The notes beneath the pieces were generated by a model. That model was given only the letters and a program-made list of their open reading frames with translations. It had not been told where the DNA came from and made no database searches. DNA of 64,000 nt from VXYL01 sp965243175 (GTDB lineage Bacteria > Pseudomonadota > Gammaproteobacteria > Pseudomonadales > Azotimanducaceae), in contig OZ251532.1 of assembly GCA_965243175.1 (NCBI GenBank), positions 1 through 64,000 on the forward strand, given 5' to 3'. Position numbers and translations under genes: made by a program. Below, piece by piece: positions 26,270 through 34,841 of this stretch (position 1 is the first letter of the stretch; each line of letters begins with the position of its first letter).

Positions 26270-27454
26270 CTACGCTAGCCTTTCGCCTCGCAGCAGACGC
26301 AGCTGTTCCGTCATGTAGTCCCGAAAGGACGGGATGCCGAAGCCGATCGTGCCGTCTGGATGGCGCGTCAACACGCCATGCGCTATCGCGTCGTCCACGA
26401 TTGCTTCGCCGTCGAGCTTTCCCGTGGTGCAGATGGCAATGGCAGCGCTTTCGCTCAACGCATCTTTCTTCTGCGCTTCCAGAGCCGCGACCATGGGCAT
26501 CATTGCGTCGAATGGCGCCCTCGTGGTCATGCTTCGCAGCCGGTCCTGGTAGTACCGTATGCGGCGCTTGTTCCCTCGGTCGATCGCCTCGTCCAGCTTC
26601 GCCCGCTCATCCAACGAGCCCCGTGCGCGGACGACCCCCACAGCGGCTTCCAAGTAGGCGTGGACGTGCTGCGGAAAGCCAAAAGACGCCTTGGCGAGCG
26701 CTTCCACGCATCCCTCGGACGCTTCGCAGCCGAAGGCGCGCATGTTTCCTTCGACCGCATCAACCGTTTCGTCGTGCGAGAGGCAGCCAAGCGTGACCGG
26801 ATGGGCAATGCGGGAAATGCCTGCCGAGCCGTCGCTCGGATGGGCGAGGACGTCCTGCGTATGCTGCAAGCCGATCCCGACGACGAGGATGGGGCACCCG
26901 TGTTCGCCCTTGTGCAGCATGTGGAGATTCGGCATCGCCTCTGGTTCCACTGTTTGCAGCTCATCGACAGTGAGGATCAGCGCCTTGTTCGTCCACATTC
27001 CTGCACGCGCGGACGACCGCAGCAGTTCGTACAACGTACCCGTGTGCCGCACATGCTCCGTCGTCCGTTGAACCTTGACGGACCCGCCGCCGGCCGACCA
27101 GCCCGTGCCTTTGGTGTCGATCTCCGCCACTCTCCGCCCGACATCCGAACGACCAAGCGTCGCCGACATCTCCTTGAACATGCCGAGGTCGCTCGCCAGC
27201 AGGGAAACATCGGCCGGCAAATGGCAGATGGCAGTCGGCGACTTCCCCGGCCCAATAGCGCGTTTGACGAACTGACGCCCCAGCTCGCTCTTGCCTGCGC
27301 CCGGCACCCCCGTCACGAGCGCGATGCCACCCGTGACGCTGCCCGCCAACACCTTGTCGAGACGCGCGTTCAACACGCTCATCTCATCAACCCGGCCGGC
27401 GAAGTAGGGCAGCGGCTCGCGGTCGTTCGGAAACGGATGGCGGGAAGTGTTCAT
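26270..27454 (-). CDS. AAA_16-like ATPase, paralogue of the 5.2-6.6 kb gene
   Basis: Protein of 394 aa: FAGRVDEMSVLN, Walker A ALVTGVPGAGKSELGRQF (about residues 46-55), Walker B ILTVDELQTVEPEAM (about 168-182), then VVGIGLQHTQDVL and a helical C-terminus ending GFGIPSFRDYMTEQL. The order of motifs and several spacings match the chromosomal ATPase at 5224-6621. ATG 27454 overlaps the upstream stop as ATGA, so translation is coupled to the unknown protein before it. In this operon it could act as a sensor or a loader for the DUF499 ATPase; that is inference. Confidence 0.75.
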   Translation of the reverse strand: MNTSRHPFPNDREPLPYFAGRVDEMSVLNARLDKVLAGSVTGGIALVTGVPGAGKSELGRQFVKRAIGPGKSPTAICHLPADVSLLASDLGMFKEMSATLGRSDVGRRVAEIDTKGTGWSAGGGSVKVQRTTEHVRHTGTLYELLRSSARAGMWTNKALILTVDELQTVEPEAMPNLHMLHKGEHGCPILVVGIGLQHTQDVLAHPSDGSAGISRIAHPVTLGCLSHDETVDAVEGNMRAFGCEASEGCVEALAKASFGFPQHVHAYLEAAVGVVRARGSLDERAKLDEAIDRGNKRRIRYYQDRLRSMTTRAPFDAMMPMVAALEAQKKDALSESAAIAICTTGKLDGEAIVDDAIAHGVLTRHPDGTIGFGIPSFRDYMTEQLRLLRGERLA

Positions 27455-28470
27455 GATGGCGCCGGCGGGCCCACGTCATCGATAGATGGCTGTGTTGGCC
27501 GAACCACTACCTGCAAGGACGATACTTGGATCAACCGAGGCCCTCGGTCTGGTTGGGCTTCGTACTCGCCGGTCACAACCACCTCCGCGTCGAGAATCTC
27601 CTTGGCCATCGCGTCACGATCCGGGCCGAATATGCATCTGATCGCGCCGATGTCGTCCACCCGCCGAATCTCGAAACGGCGAGCGTCCAGATCGATGGCG
27701 CGTACGACACCTCTGAAACGACCGCTGCCGCTAACTCGGACTGGCTTGCGTACCGCGTTTGCGAGAACTCTGCGCGACTTGCGGGTTAGCGGCGTCGCTT
27801 CCCTGCCCGTGACATCGGGCCCGTAGAGCGAGAGACTGTCGATGCCCGCTCTGCCCGACGGCGCCAGCTTGCTGGCAGCGACTACAACGGTGTCTCGAAC
27901 GGCGGGATCCGGACAGTCCTCGTTGATGCCGTCGTCAACGCCATCGTCATGAACGTGCCGCGTAATGGCCGCGATGCTTCTTACTGCCTCCTTTGCCGCG
28001 GCCAACACAGGACGAGACACCTCCGGCAACTCACGTTGGGGTTCCTGCGCCTCGGCCTCGTCGCCCTGAATGCAGACGCCCACAACCAAGCTTCCTGGCG
28101 CCATACCAGCGAGATGTGGGTCCAACCAAGCCGGCCAACGGCGCACCCGTTCGTCTGTCGCCAGCCCCACGATCGATTTGACGACCTGCCGAACGTGCTT
28201 GCGCAACTCCGAGCACATCGACGCGACGAGGGACATGGTGGGCACCTTGGCGTGTACGGCCGGCCCTTCGAAACGCGCCACCAAGTCGGAGTTGTCCACC
28301 AATTGCGCGAACAGATATTCGTCGCGGTACAGCTGGCCCAACAGGTCAAGGTAGGGACCATCCACCTTGTTCGGGTCTTCCCCAACACGTTCGGCGAGCA
28401 TCCTCCCGGCACTGATCTGGCCGTGGATGATCCGCGCCTTTGCCTCGACTACGTCTGTCCAAGCACCCAT
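27451..28470 (-). CDS. Unrecognised island protein
   Basis: Protein of 339 aa that I cannot assign. The first ~150 residues look helical (WTDVVEAKARIIHGQISAG, MSLVASMCSELRKHVRQVV, RRWPAWLDPHLAG), a low-complexity acidic stretch lies near 180-230, and the last ~100 residues look like beta-rich folds (VRVSGSGRFRGVVRAIDLD, RFEIRRVDDIGAIRCIF, AEVVVTGEYEAQ). ATG 28470 shares one base with the stop of the preceding gene, and its own stop overlaps the next start by 4 bp. It is thus locked into the DUF6932-ATPase cassette. Confidence 0.6.
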   Translation of the reverse strand: MGAWTDVVEAKARIIHGQISAGRMLAERVGEDPNKVDGPYLDLLGQLYRDEYLFAQLVDNSDLVARFEGPAVHAKVPTMSLVASMCSELRKHVRQVVKSIVGLATDERVRRWPAWLDPHLAGMAPGSLVVGVCIQGDEAEAQEPQRELPEVSRPVLAAAKEAVRSIAAITRHVHDDGVDDGINEDCPDPAVRDTVVVAASKLAPSGRAGIDSLSLYGPDVTGREATPLTRKSRRVLANAVRKPVRVSGSGRFRGVVRAIDLDARRFEIRRVDDIGAIRCIFGPDRDAMAKEILDAEVVVTGEYEAQPDRGPRLIQVSSLQVVVRPTQPSIDDVGPPAPS

Positions 28471-28916
28471 CACTTGATCCTCAGTATCCCTTTGGGGTGT
28501 TTGCTGTCTAACCCCTTGAATTTGGCCGTCTTGTGACCAGCGTACTGGAAGAACGACACAAAGTCGTTGGCGCGTGGAAAGCTGATCCAGAAGTCCACTC
28601 CGTACTGATCCCGGATGCGGCCCTGGTGCTCCAGCAAAAACATGAGCCCCCGCCAATTCTCAGCATCGCTTCCGGCGTGCATCTTCAGGACGACGTCGAT
28701 GTCGCCCGGACGGTCCTTGTCCGTCACGAAACTGCCATCGGCGTAGACGGGTCCATCGAACTCACCGCGGATCTCATCCGTGAAGAACCGGAGGAAGCCC
28801 TCCGCGAGCCGTCGGCGACGCTCGTTCCACCCGAACCTCGCTCTCATCTCCTCGACTGAGCAGTCGTGGACGCCGGCCGGAAGCAGGCCGTGCTCGTCAA
28901 GATCCGGGATAGGCAC
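28470..28916 (-). CDS. DUF6932-like, nucleotidyltransferase-fold protein
   Basis: Protein of 148 aa. The N-terminus VPIPDLDEHGLLPAGVHD matches DUF6932 proteins, and GSFVTDKDRPGDIDVVL has the GS(x)nDxD pattern of minimal nucleotidyltransferases, with the two Asp residues as likely metal ligands. GTG 28916 is chosen because it shares a base with the TAG of the upstream TOPRIM gene (TAGTG); a longer frame to 28955 overlaps that gene and lacks family similarity. Related folds serve as antitoxins or as second-messenger or nucleotide-modifying enzymes. Which applies here is unknown. Confidence 0.7.
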   Translation of the reverse strand: MPIPDLDEHGLLPAGVHDCSVEEMRARFGWNERRRRLAEGFLRFFTDEIRGEFDGPVYADGSFVTDKDRPGDIDVVLKMHAGSDAENWRGLMFLLEHQGRIRDQYGVDFWISFPRANDFVSFFQYAGHKTAKFKGLDSKHPKGILRIK

Positions 28917-29548
28917 TAGCGCGTACCGCTGGTGCCGAACAGCGCAGTCAACCAAGCGACAAGTCCTTTCGCGACCGCGGCCGTTGCGTCGAGTGATCCA
29001 GCGGCTATCGCAGTACCCATCGGCCGCGGCCTTTGCCTAGTGGCAAGCCAAGCGTGGAGCTTCGCCCGCAGTTCCTTCGTCGGTGAGAACTGTCGATGCT
29101 TGCTGGGGATGCCGTCGATGTACCGCTCAGCAAGCGGCCAAACCGGATCGTCCTTGGGGACCAGCTCGGCCACGAAGTTCTCAAGCTCGCCCGGCGCGGA
29201 GTTGTCTGGCATCAGCCAGACGCCTACACGCAAGTCGCCGTCGACGATGGTGCCGCCACTTTCTGGTTGGCCGGGCAGACGCACGTCCCCTTCACGCAAT
29301 CGGTCGCCAATCGAGCGCCAGCGTGCCGCGACGTCGGTATTGGCGTCCATCAAGATGCCGAGAGAGCTCCTTTCGTCTGGCCTCATTTCCAACGGGATAG
29401 CTTTCAGCAAGGGATCGCTGCCGTTTGCGCTTCTGCAGCAGAAGTCGAGATCGGGCGCCAGCTTTCGGCGCAAGTGCTCAACGACATGCCTGTCGTCAAC
29501 GCCTTCCACCAGGAGCAACTTGGCCGGCGGTGCTTCGCTAGCGTACAC
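28916..29548 (-). CDS. DUF3226-like TOPRIM protein
   Basis: Protein of 210 aa. KLLLVEGVDDRHVVEHLRR holds the TOPRIM glutamate, LGILMDANTD the acidic D-x-N-x-D-like motif, and PGELENFVAEL the third conserved acidic segment, all typical of OLD-family/DUF3226 TOPRIM folds. The C-terminus has the TKELRAKLHAWLATR...MGTAIAAGSLD helix set seen in that family. The gene starts (GTG) 2 bases after the ABC-type ATPase stop. The pair therefore looks like a split OLD-type ATPase plus TOPRIM nuclease, analogous to PARIS (AriA/AriB) but with a different TOPRIM family. Confidence 0.75.
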   Translation of the reverse strand: MYASEAPPAKLLLVEGVDDRHVVEHLRRKLAPDLDFCCRSANGSDPLLKAIPLEMRPDERSSLGILMDANTDVAARWRSIGDRLREGDVRLPGQPESGGTIVDGDLRVGVWLMPDNSAPGELENFVAELVPKDDPVWPLAERYIDGIPSKHRQFSPTKELRAKLHAWLATRQRPRPMGTAIAAGSLDATAAVAKGLVAWLTALFGTSGTR

Positions 29549-29550
29549 GT

Positions 29551-30693
29551 CTATCTGACCTCGATGTTTTGCTCGGCTGCGGTCTTGAGTTCCTCGGTAG
29601 AGTATTCAACCGCCCGCAGCTTCCCATTGCGCCGCCCGATGCGCACGAGGTTGCCGTCGACGTCGGGGCAAGCCAAGGCCGCCGCCGCGAACCCGTTGAT
29701 GCAGTCTTTGCTGTGGGTCGTGGCGACGACTTGGGTGTTGTGAGCATGTGCGGTGCGAAGGACTACGCTCCAGAACTTGCTGTGCAGCGCGTAATGGATG
29801 CCGTTCTCTACTTCGTCGATCAGCAGGATGCCATCCCGACAATTGGCAAGCGCCAGCGCAACGCCGAACATCCGCGTCGCACCGTCGCCGAGACTCCTCA
29901 GCGGCACGGGATGGTCGTGGTCGCTTAGTTTGACGACCACACGTCTGTGACTACCGTACCCTCTTGATTCGGGGATATCCTCCCCAATCACCGCAGCGCG
30001 TTCTATGCGGTCACCGAAAACAAGACGGAGTGCATCCAAGGCAAGCCCCTCAGCATCCGTCAGCGCAACCTTGTCCCAGAGCCGTGCCAACCTGCTGCTA
30101 CCAAGTAACCCCGGTCCCAGCAACTCGCAACGAGACGGAGTTTCCTCTTGATCGCTCGTTTGTGTGATGCGGCCCCACCTTCCGCGCGGGCTGGCGAAAA
30201 CGCCCGGCCAAGAATAGAAACTCGTCGTATGCGCGAACACGACCCTCAGAGCCTTGAAGTCGTCTGCCCCGAAGCGACTCGCCACCTCGTCAGGTACCTC
30301 CGAGAGGCTACGGACGTCCTCAATCGTCAACGTTGGCACATCACCGTCAATCTGGCCGATGGCAATAGCGGCGCCACCGGCACCGTTCTGGTGGAACAAG
30401 CGATCCACTGCTGGAGCGTAGACGGGATCTTCGTTTCCGTAGCGGAGTTCCGTCAACTCCTCGCGAAGACTCAGCATCTCCCGCAAGATCGCAGAGCCGC
30501 CACGAGCCGCATATACGCGCAACGCCTCCAAGACCGTGGTCTTGCCAACGCCGTTCCTGCCTGCAAGCAACGCAACGCGCCCCAAGCGGGGAATCTCCAG
30601 TTGGTCTATGCCCCGGAAACCTGTGATCGAGAGGCTGTCGAGGCCGCTCTGGGCAGTGCCAGGGTCAGCTAGGCTGTTCGCTGTCCGTCCCAT
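29551..30693 (-). CDS. ABC/SMC-type ATPase (AAA_15/AAA_21), OLD-like
   Basis: Protein of 380 aa. SLSITGFRGIDQLEIP and Walker A LLAGRNGVGKTTVLEAL (about residues 43-52), a signature-like segment LRSLGDGATRM, Walker B GILLIDEVENGIHYALH and the H-loop VVATTHS define an SMC/OLD-type ATPase. It lies 15 bp after the DUF1156 gene and 2 bp before the TOPRIM gene. It likely powers or gates the TOPRIM partner; homologous pairs in other systems sense phage proteins or DNA ends. Confidence 0.85.
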   Translation of the reverse strand: MGRTANSLADPGTAQSGLDSLSITGFRGIDQLEIPRLGRVALLAGRNGVGKTTVLEALRVYAARGGSAILREMLSLREELTELRYGNEDPVYAPAVDRLFHQNGAGGAAIAIGQIDGDVPTLTIEDVRSLSEVPDEVASRFGADDFKALRVVFAHTTSFYSWPGVFASPRGRWGRITQTSDQEETPSRCELLGPGLLGSSRLARLWDKVALTDAEGLALDALRLVFGDRIERAAVIGEDIPESRGYGSHRRVVVKLSDHDHPVPLRSLGDGATRMFGVALALANCRDGILLIDEVENGIHYALHSKFWSVVLRTAHAHNTQVVATTHSKDCINGFAAAALACPDVDGNLVRIGRRNGKLRAVEYSTEELKTAAEQNIEVR

Positions 30694-30708
30694 TAGCCTT
30701 CGCCTTCG

Positions 30709-33700
30709 CTAGTCGCCCAACAACCCTCGCTGGCGCGGCGTCACCTTGCCGCCCTCGCTAGCCAGATGGTTCTGGATGTACTCTAGCGTAGCACGCTCGT
30801 CCGAGCTTGGCGATGCCAGTTCCAGCACCGCCTGCGCCACCTGCCGGAAGAGGTCGTTGCGCCAGAGGCCTTGGGCCTCCAGATAGGCATCCACGCGGGC
30901 TTGCTCGCCGGTCTTCCAAAGATGCATCAGGCGGTGAACGCAGTCGATGAGCGCAGGCGGGCTGCCGTCGGGGTTGGGTTCGCCCAGAGCCTTGGCAGTG
31001 CGGCGGTGCCAGGGCTTGAGGCGGGTTTCGCTGCCGGAGGTGGTTCGCGGCTGGTCTGGCTCATCCTCATCATCAGCGCCCACCACATCCCCCTTGCCTC
31101 CCCGCACCAGCAAGTCGAAGCGCCCGGCCAGATCCGCGTCCGAAAGATTGCAGGAGAGCGCGTAGAGAATGCAGGCCCCCGCTGGCGCGGCGGCCATGCC
31201 GAAGTCGTTGCGATGCAAGAGGTAGTAGGTGGTTAGGTCGTCCAGTTGGTCGGTGGCTCTGCCCTCCACGCGGAACAGGCGGTTGACGACGAAGGCCACC
31301 ACCATGCGGCGCACGTGGCGCAGGAACTCGGCCACCGCGAGTTGGCTGCCGGGTTCGTCCGTGCGCTTCACCACCGGGTGCTTGCTGAACGCTTCCATGG
31401 CCGGGCCGGTGGCGGCCCAGACGAAATCCGGGCCGCGGATGCCGGCGTCCCAGAAGTCGCGCAGTTGGGTGGTGATGTTGGCCTGCATTTCGCGCAGCAC
31501 GGCATTGTCCCAGCCTGGGCGGGCGCTCGCCGGGCGCTTCCTGCACACCAGCCAGATGGAGGACGAGAGCGCCGCGGAGGAAAGCGAGCGCTGGCGGGTC
31601 TGCATCTCCGTTTGGATCGGCCAGGAGCCGTCCACCACGAAACCGGCGCGGATGAGGGCGGAAACCAGCGTCTCCCACGCATCGGGCGACTTGTTGGCGA
31701 AGACGATCACCAGCCGCCCGTCTTCGCGCAGCGCGGCGTGGAAGCGGGTGAAGGCGCGCGCCATGCCGTCCTCGTAGTTGCGCTTGGACGCCTCGCGGTC
31801 GCCTTCGAAACGCGCCGCGTCGTCGATGAGTTCGCCATCGTCGGAGGCGTGGTTCCACTTCGGGCCGAGCGGCGCGGCGAAGGCGGCGTCCGTTTCCGGC
31901 GACAGGCCGTGCAGTACGCGCCGCAGCCAGATGTGGAAGAAGTCCATCAAGTCCGAGTAGGGGATGGCGTCGTAGTAGGGGGGATCGGTGCAGATGACGT
32001 CGACGTCCGCCACGTCCAGTTCCATCGCGCTCTGTTGGCGCAGGTCCGGCGGTGGCGCGGCATCGAGCGCGGCCAGGGCGTGATCGACGTAGCGCGCCAC
32101 CCAATCCGTCATGCCCGCGAAACCGCCGGAGGCTTGCGACAAGGGATTCACTTCGCAGTAGTCCCACACCATCGGCAGCGCGAAACGGGCGAAGGTGTGG
32201 CCAAGTTTCTCGCCGCCGTTGTGCCAGGAGCAGATGGCGCTGCTGTAGTCCGTGAGCTTGCTGAGGATGCAGGAGGAATAGGCCGTCAGCGCCTCGCGCC
32301 AGTCGTCCGGGTAGTCGTTCAGCGGCAGGCGGCGAATCTCGCGGATGAACGTTCCCAAGGCGAACAGTTGGCGATTGGTGAAGAGCTTGCGCCAAGCGTC
32401 GAAGCCGTAGCCGTCGACCGAGAATGCGCGGGATGCGCCCATGCCGGCCTTCGGCGTGGGTTCGTCCGGCAAGCCGTGCGGAACGTCGGCGAAGAGGCTG
32501 GCGAGGGCGTCGTCGCTCACCTCCGCGAGTTCGAGCTCGACCTCCGTCGGCAGCCGATACTCCTTGCCGCGCTGCCCGTCCACCACCACCGCCGTCAGCC
32601 GCTCGCCCAAGCGACCGGCGCGGCCAGCGGCGCGCAAATCCGCCATCGTCGCCGTCACGCCGCAGCACGGACAGGTGGCGCCGCTGCTGGACATGGTGCC
32701 CGCGCCCAGCGCCCGATCCCGCTCGCGCTTCTGCGCCGCGGCGCCCTTGCCTTGCGGCACGTCGCTCTGTACGCCGAAGACGACGCCCCGCTCCCCCGGC
32801 GCCATCGTCAACAACACGCGCTTGCTCCCCTTCCGACACAGCCAGCGCGTCTTCAACAGCGGCAGTTCCCGGCGACAGCCCGCGCAAGACACGGTGCGCG
32901 CCCACAGATAGGCCACCGTGGGCTTGGCGACCCAGCGCGGGTTGCGTTCGTCCTCAAGGTAGCGCGCATCGAACTCGGCATTGAGTCCGCGCACGGAGAC
33001 GTTGCCCTCCGCATCCGGCACGAGCAGCTTCGGCGGCCGCTGTTCATGGCGCGTGCCGCCAGCACTGGCCGCCGCCTTCCCCCGCCCCCGCGCCACCACC
33101 TCAAACGCCGCGTAGGTGGGATAGCGCCCCGCCAACGCGCGCCGGGCGTTGGCCAACACGCGCTTGCCCCACGCCCGCAGATGCCAGGCGAAATCGGCGC
33201 GGGTGTTCCCCGCCGCTGGCGGCAACAGGTCTGCGTTGCCCTCCTGCGATGGGGCTTGCGCCAGACCCGAAGGCCGCGCCGCCTCCACGGCCTCCCGCAG
33301 CCGCTTGCCGCCGACGCCCTGCGCCTTGAAGAAGGCGGTCATCAACGCCTCGTCGCCAAGCGCAAACTCCGGCAACGGGGCGATGCGCCCGGCAAGCAAC
33401 CGCGGATAGTGCAAGGTGCAACGCAGAACGAACCACGCCACGGGGTTGAGATCGGACGCCACGACTTCGCAGCCGAGGCGCATCGCTTCGAGCGGGATAG
33501 CGCCGCCACCGGCGAAGGGATCAAGCACCCGCGGCGCCCTGTCGCCGAACGCCCGCTTGATCTCCTCGCGGAAGCCGAGCAGCGGATGGAACTGCCCGGC
33601 TTCGCCCCGCGCCCCGTTCCACTCCCGATTGCTTTGCGGGCCTTGTTCACGGCCACGCCCCGCATCGCCAAGGCTCTCCCGCCCCCAATGCAGAATCCCA

Positions 33701-33975
33701 CCCCTCGTCGTCTCCCCGACCTCCTCACCCGCCTGATCGGTCTTCGGCACCACCTCCCCCGCCATCCGCAACAGCAACTCCCGCCGCTCCTTGGCATCCA
33801 CGGGCGCTGGCAGGAGCGTGGCCAAAAGCGCAGCCCGGCTCGCAGCCAAGGGCCGCCGCGCCGGCCAGATGTGCAACGTGGAGATATGGCCGTGACGGAC
33901 GTTCTTTTCGTGAACGGAGTCGAGCGAGACCTGCTTCAAGGGAAAGGCGGTCTCGATGAGGCGGCGGGAGGTCAT
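30709..33975 (-). CDS. DUF1156 DNA methyltransferase (defence-associated)
   Basis: Protein of 1088 aa. The DUF1156 N-terminus is clear (RRLIETAFPLKQVSLDS, HISTLHIWPARRPLAASRA, residues ~3-50). SAM motif I DPFAGGGAIPLEAMRLG lies near 152-168 and the catalytic motif DPPYYDAIPYSDLMDFF near 664, the order seen in amino-methyltransferases (probable N6-adenine). A C-x2-C zinc-like pair occurs between them. ATG 33975 is used because it overlaps the upstream stop as ATGA. It is the probable self-marking enzyme of the operon. DUF1156 proteins usually travel with DUF499 ATPases; here five genes separate the two. Confidence 0.88.
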   Translation of the reverse strand: MTSRRLIETAFPLKQVSLDSVHEKNVRHGHISTLHIWPARRPLAASRAALLATLLPAPVDAKERRELLLRMAGEVVPKTDQAGEEVGETTRGGILHWGRESLGDAGRGREQGPQSNREWNGARGEAGQFHPLLGFREEIKRAFGDRAPRVLDPFAGGGAIPLEAMRLGCEVVASDLNPVAWFVLRCTLHYPRLLAGRIAPLPEFALGDEALMTAFFKAQGVGGKRLREAVEAARPSGLAQAPSQEGNADLLPPAAGNTRADFAWHLRAWGKRVLANARRALAGRYPTYAAFEVVARGRGKAAASAGGTRHEQRPPKLLVPDAEGNVSVRGLNAEFDARYLEDERNPRWVAKPTVAYLWARTVSCAGCRRELPLLKTRWLCRKGSKRVLLTMAPGERGVVFGVQSDVPQGKGAAAQKRERDRALGAGTMSSSGATCPCCGVTATMADLRAAGRAGRLGERLTAVVVDGQRGKEYRLPTEVELELAEVSDDALASLFADVPHGLPDEPTPKAGMGASRAFSVDGYGFDAWRKLFTNRQLFALGTFIREIRRLPLNDYPDDWREALTAYSSCILSKLTDYSSAICSWHNGGEKLGHTFARFALPMVWDYCEVNPLSQASGGFAGMTDWVARYVDHALAALDAAPPPDLRQQSAMELDVADVDVICTDPPYYDAIPYSDLMDFFHIWLRRVLHGLSPETDAAFAAPLGPKWNHASDDGELIDDAARFEGDREASKRNYEDGMARAFTRFHAALREDGRLVIVFANKSPDAWETLVSALIRAGFVVDGSWPIQTEMQTRQRSLSSAALSSSIWLVCRKRPASARPGWDNAVLREMQANITTQLRDFWDAGIRGPDFVWAATGPAMEAFSKHPVVKRTDEPGSQLAVAEFLRHVRRMVVAFVVNRLFRVEGRATDQLDDLTTYYLLHRNDFGMAAAPAGACILYALSCNLSDADLAGRFDLLVRGGKGDVVGADDEDEPDQPRTTSGSETRLKPWHRRTAKALGEPNPDGSPPALIDCVHRLMHLWKTGEQARVDAYLEAQGLWRNDLFRQVAQAVLELASPSSDERATLEYIQNHLASEGGKVTPRQRGLLGD

Positions 33976-34841
33976 GGGGTGTTGGCGGCCTGGTGCTTGC
34001 GCCAGAGATAGCTGGCGAAGGACGCGCAAGCGCCGAGCATGAACACGGCTTCGTCGATGGTGACGTTGGGCTTATCTTGGAACACTAGCGCGTGACGAAC
34101 ACCCTCCTCGTCTGACGCATAGCCGTATAGCTTGCTGAGAGCGTCCTTGAGCGCATGGTGCTGCAATAGGCCCTTTTTCTCAAGGGAGTTGAGCGCGGCA
34201 CCAAGGGTATGGGACGTGGCGGGATCTATCTGCCTCGCTACCGATTCAACGGCGTTGATGCTCTCTCGGACGCCGTCCGCCCCTTCACCATCATTTATGT
34301 GCTTTGATGCTTTGCGCAAGTGCGTCGCGGAACGCACCAACCCGGCGGCCTGCAACTCGTTCAAGTTCCGCTTTAGCTGTTCTCCCTCTTCTGGGGTTGT
34401 GGCAGGCAGAATGCTAGGCGGCGGGTCAGAATCTATCGTATAGGCCAGCTGGCAGTCACTAAAAGCTCCCGCCATCTTCACTATGAACTCTTGTGGGCAG
34501 TCATCGTGGCGCATGATGAACTCAACGAGGTCAAAGACGCGATTGAACGGAAACTTGAGTACGCGTTCACTTAGGTGATGTCGCCATCGCTCGAAACCAT
34601 CTTCGAGCTTGTCAAGCCGCATCTTGTCGTGATCAAGATGCACGGCCCGAAGGACACCATCCCACGGAGGACCTACAACATAGCCACTCAATGTCGACTT
34701 TTGGCTCTCATCTAGGTGAGCATAGAGGATGTTCCAAATCCCAACTCTAGCCGCCCAAGGCAGTTCCTCTAACTGGAGCCGTCCCGGTACGTCCTCGTAC
34801 CCGTGTCTCTGGGAGAAGGTCAGCGCATCGTCTCGATTCAC
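33972..34841 (-). CDS. AbiJ_NTD4/HEPN-like abortive infection protein
   Basis: Protein of 289 aa. The N-terminus FSQRHGYEDVPGRLQLEELP resembles the AbiJ N-terminal domain 4, and the C-terminus carries YASDEEGVRHALVFQD and EAVFMLGACASFASYLWRK, the usual helical partner of that domain. RKASKH (R-x4-H) near the middle fits a HEPN ribonuclease motif. GTG 34841 overlaps the methyltransferase stop (GTGA) and its own stop overlaps the DUF1156 start (ATGA). It is probably the RNase or abortive effector of the operon. Base composition is visibly lower in GC than the flanking chromosome. Confidence 0.7.
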   Translation of the reverse strand: MNRDDALTFSQRHGYEDVPGRLQLEELPWAARVGIWNILYAHLDESQKSTLSGYVVGPPWDGVLRAVHLDHDKMRLDKLEDGFERWRHHLSERVLKFPFNRVFDLVEFIMRHDDCPQEFIVKMAGAFSDCQLAYTIDSDPPPSILPATTPEEGEQLKRNLNELQAAGLVRSATHLRKASKHINDGEGADGVRESINAVESVARQIDPATSHTLGAALNSLEKKGLLQHHALKDALSKLYGYASDEEGVRHALVFQDKPNVTIDEAVFMLGACASFASYLWRKHQAANTP

